Positions 5,736 through 6,930 of a stretch of DNA of 6,930 nucleotides are shown here, one piece after another. Origin of the DNA: Actinomycetes bacterium (GTDB taxonomy: Bacteria > Actinomycetota > Acidimicrobiia > Acidimicrobiales > RAAP-2); NCBI GenBank assembly GCA_021806055.1, contig JAJZYE010000050.1, positions 1 to 6,930 on the forward strand, written 5' to 3'. Under the pieces are notes generated by a model. The model did no database searches and was not told the DNA's origin. It saw only the letters and a list, made by a program, of their open reading frames with translations. The number at the start of each line of letters is the position of its first letter. Positions within the stretch are counted from its first letter, which is position 1. The position numbers and the translations under genes are program-made.

Positions 5736-6067
5736 TGGGTAACGCCCTGTTGCAGTACGCCACGGTCTTCGTGCTGACGGCGTTCGTCGGCGTGGAGATC
5801 ATCGCCAAGGTGCCCAGCATCCTGCACACCCCGCTCATGAGTGGTTCGAACGCGATCCACGGCGTCATCCTGGTGGGCTCGATGCTCATCCTGGGCTCGG
5901 CGAACACCAACGTCGAGGAGGTCCTGGGGTTCCTCGCGGTGATCCTGGCCACGCTCAACGTGGTCGGCGGCTTCGTGGTGACCGACCGCATGCTGGAGAT
6001 GTTCAAGGCGAAGGCCCCCGCGGCGCGCCCGACCAAGAGTGACACGAGTGACGAGGTGGCCCGGTGA
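5735..6067 (+). CDS. pntAB: NAD(P) transhydrogenase subunit alpha part 2 (membrane domain II)
   Basis: Short membrane subunit that forms part of the proton-translocating domain dII together with PntB. It has 110 residues, the usual size, with three membrane helices at about 8-26, 38-56 and 62-84. Family signatures are clear: VEIIAKVPSILHTPLMSGSN (20-39), then AIHGVILVG (40-48), and LNVVGGFVVTDRMLEMF (74-90) just before a hydrophilic tail. His42 in AIHG is at the position I recall as important for proton conduction in the Thermus enzyme. The ATG overlaps the pntAA stop and has a good AAGGAG 8 bases upstream. The last 20 residues are basic, then acidic, and unconserved. The 3' end overlaps pntB by four bases (GTGA). 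Confidence 0.96.
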   Translation: MGNALLQYATVFVLTAFVGVEIIAKVPSILHTPLMSGSNAIHGVILVGSMLILGSANTNVEEVLGFLAVILATLNVVGGFVVTDRMLEMFKAKAPAARPTKSDTSDEVAR

Positions 6068-6930
6068 GTCGCGAAACCCTAATCGACCTGATCTACCTCG
6101 TCTCGGCGACGACGTTCCTGATCGCGCTGAAGGGGCTCGGGAGCCCGAAGCGCGCGCGTTGGGGCAACCTGACCGCGGCGGCGGGCATGCTCCTCGCCAT
6201 CGTGGCGACCTTCTTCAAGTACGTCGACGGTCACGCGCTCTATCACGTCCCCCTGATCCTGCTCGCGATGTTCATCGGGCTGATCGTGGCCGTGCCGGTG
6301 GCGCGCTTCGTCAAGATGACGGCGATGCCCCAGCTGGTGGCGATCTTCAACGGGGTGGGCGGTGGGGCCGCGGCCCTGGTGTCCATCACCGAGTTCGTGC
6401 ACATCAAGTCGACGCATCCGGCGACCTACGTCGTCCTCGAGGTCCTCCTGGGCGTGCTGATCGGCACCGTCTCCTTCGCCGGCTCGGCGATCGCCTTCGC
6501 CAAGCTCCAGGAGCTGATGACGGGTCGTCCGGTCACCTACCCCGGCCAGCAGGTGCTCAACGCGATTATCGGGCTCGCGGCGGTGGTGCTGATCGTGATC
6601 ATCCTGGTGAGCGCGTCGACGCTGCTGCTGTGGATCCTGCTGATCCTGGCCTTCGTGCTGGGGATCGCCTTCGTGCTGCCCATCGGCGGGGCCGACGTGC
6701 CCGTGCTGATCTCCCTGCTCAACTCCTTCACCGGTCTCGCGGTGGCGGCGTCGGGCTTCACGCTGGGCTCGAACCTGTTGATCGTGGCGGGCACCCTGGT
6801 CGGCGCCTCGGGTATCTTGCTCACGCGACTGATGAGCGCCGCCATGGGCCGCAGTCTGCCCAACATCCTCTTCTCGGCCTTCGGCTCGGTGGTCACGGCG
6901 AGCGGCGACGCGTCACGCGCCGACGGGCGC
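6064..6930 (+). CDS. pntB: NAD(P) transhydrogenase subunit beta, 3' end missing
   Basis: Large membrane subunit of transhydrogenase, carrying the rest of the proton channel (dII) and a C-terminal NADP(H)-binding domain (dIII). 289 residues are visible out of a usual 460-480, so almost all of dIII lies beyond the window. About nine membrane helices are visible between residues 8 and 255. Signatures are GNLTAAAGMLLAIVAT (34-49), MTAMPQLVAIFNGVGGGAAA (85-104), GTVSFAGSAIAFAKLQ (134-149), GGADVP (208-213), LLNSFTGLA (218-226) and LVGASGILLTRLMSAAMGRS (245-264). Asn220 matches the channel residue Asn222 of the E. coli subunit. Asn96 occupies the place of E. coli His91. The GADVP motif normally reads GADMP. 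The GTG start overlaps the pntAB stop, with GAGG (6053-6056) 7 bases upstream, and aligns with the family's usual N-terminus. Confidence 0.96.
   Translation, partial: MSRETLIDLIYLVSATTFLIALKGLGSPKRARWGNLTAAAGMLLAIVATFFKYVDGHALYHVPLILLAMFIGLIVAVPVARFVKMTAMPQLVAIFNGVGGGAAALVSITEFVHIKSTHPATYVVLEVLLGVLIGTVSFAGSAIAFAKLQELMTGRPVTYPGQQVLNAIIGLAAVVLIVIILVSASTLLLWILLILAFVLGIAFVLPIGGADVPVLISLLNSFTGLAVAASGFTLGSNLLIVAGTLVGASGILLTRLMSAAMGRSLPNILFSAFGSVVTASGDASRADGR

Noticed and set aside
1..6930. Undescribed defence, mobile or biosynthetic system
   Set aside because: I found no transposase, integrase, toxin-antitoxin pair, CRISPR repeat, carrier protein or direct terminal repeat. Composition is uniform, and all genes but two belong to well-known families.

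Overview
The window is about 70% GC or higher by eye, densely packed and entirely protein-coding apart from gaps of a few bases to about 50 bases. Actinobacteria is the best guess. The evidence is a protein resembling the mostly actinobacterial SCO6745 family, a small four-helix membrane protein of a common actinobacterial type, the three-subunit form of proton-translocating transhydrogenase, and genes that start 6-7 bases after a TA-rich -10-like box with no Shine-Dalgarno. An Acidimicrobiia-like lineage is possible, but that is inference.

Layout: (1) 1-1949, the 3' part of an OmpR-type response regulator overlapping by one base a complete membrane histidine kinase, so a two-component pair. 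(2) 1980-3161, a SCO6745/SalK-like protein of unknown function followed after 3 bases by a four-helix membrane protein, probably one transcription unit. (3) 3174-3656 on the minus strand, a methylated-DNA-cysteine methyltransferase (Ogt), convergent with the previous unit. Two inverted repeats lie at that junction. (4) 3702-4538 on the plus strand, an epoxide-hydrolase-type alpha/beta hydrolase divergent from ogt across 45 bases. (5) 4587-6930, the pntAA-pntAB-pntB operon for membrane-bound NAD(P) transhydrogenase, with overlaps of 1 and 4 bases. pntB runs off the right edge.

How the genes work together: PntAA, PntAB and PntB form one complex that uses the proton gradient to make NADPH from NADH. 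Ogt and the epoxide hydrolase both deal with reactive electrophiles, one repairing alkylated DNA and the other opening epoxides. Their back-to-back arrangement could reflect shared control, but this is not proven. The two-component pair presumably senses an extracytoplasmic signal that cannot be read from the sequence.

Most of the window is ordinary chromosomal housekeeping and accessory metabolism. I see no mobile element, CRISPR array, tRNA, rRNA or new defence system. The most informative non-coding pattern is a box 6-7 bases upstream of the start codon at each of four probable transcription-unit heads. It suggests leaderless transcripts, while the internal pntAB and pntB genes have Shine-Dalgarno-like sequences instead.
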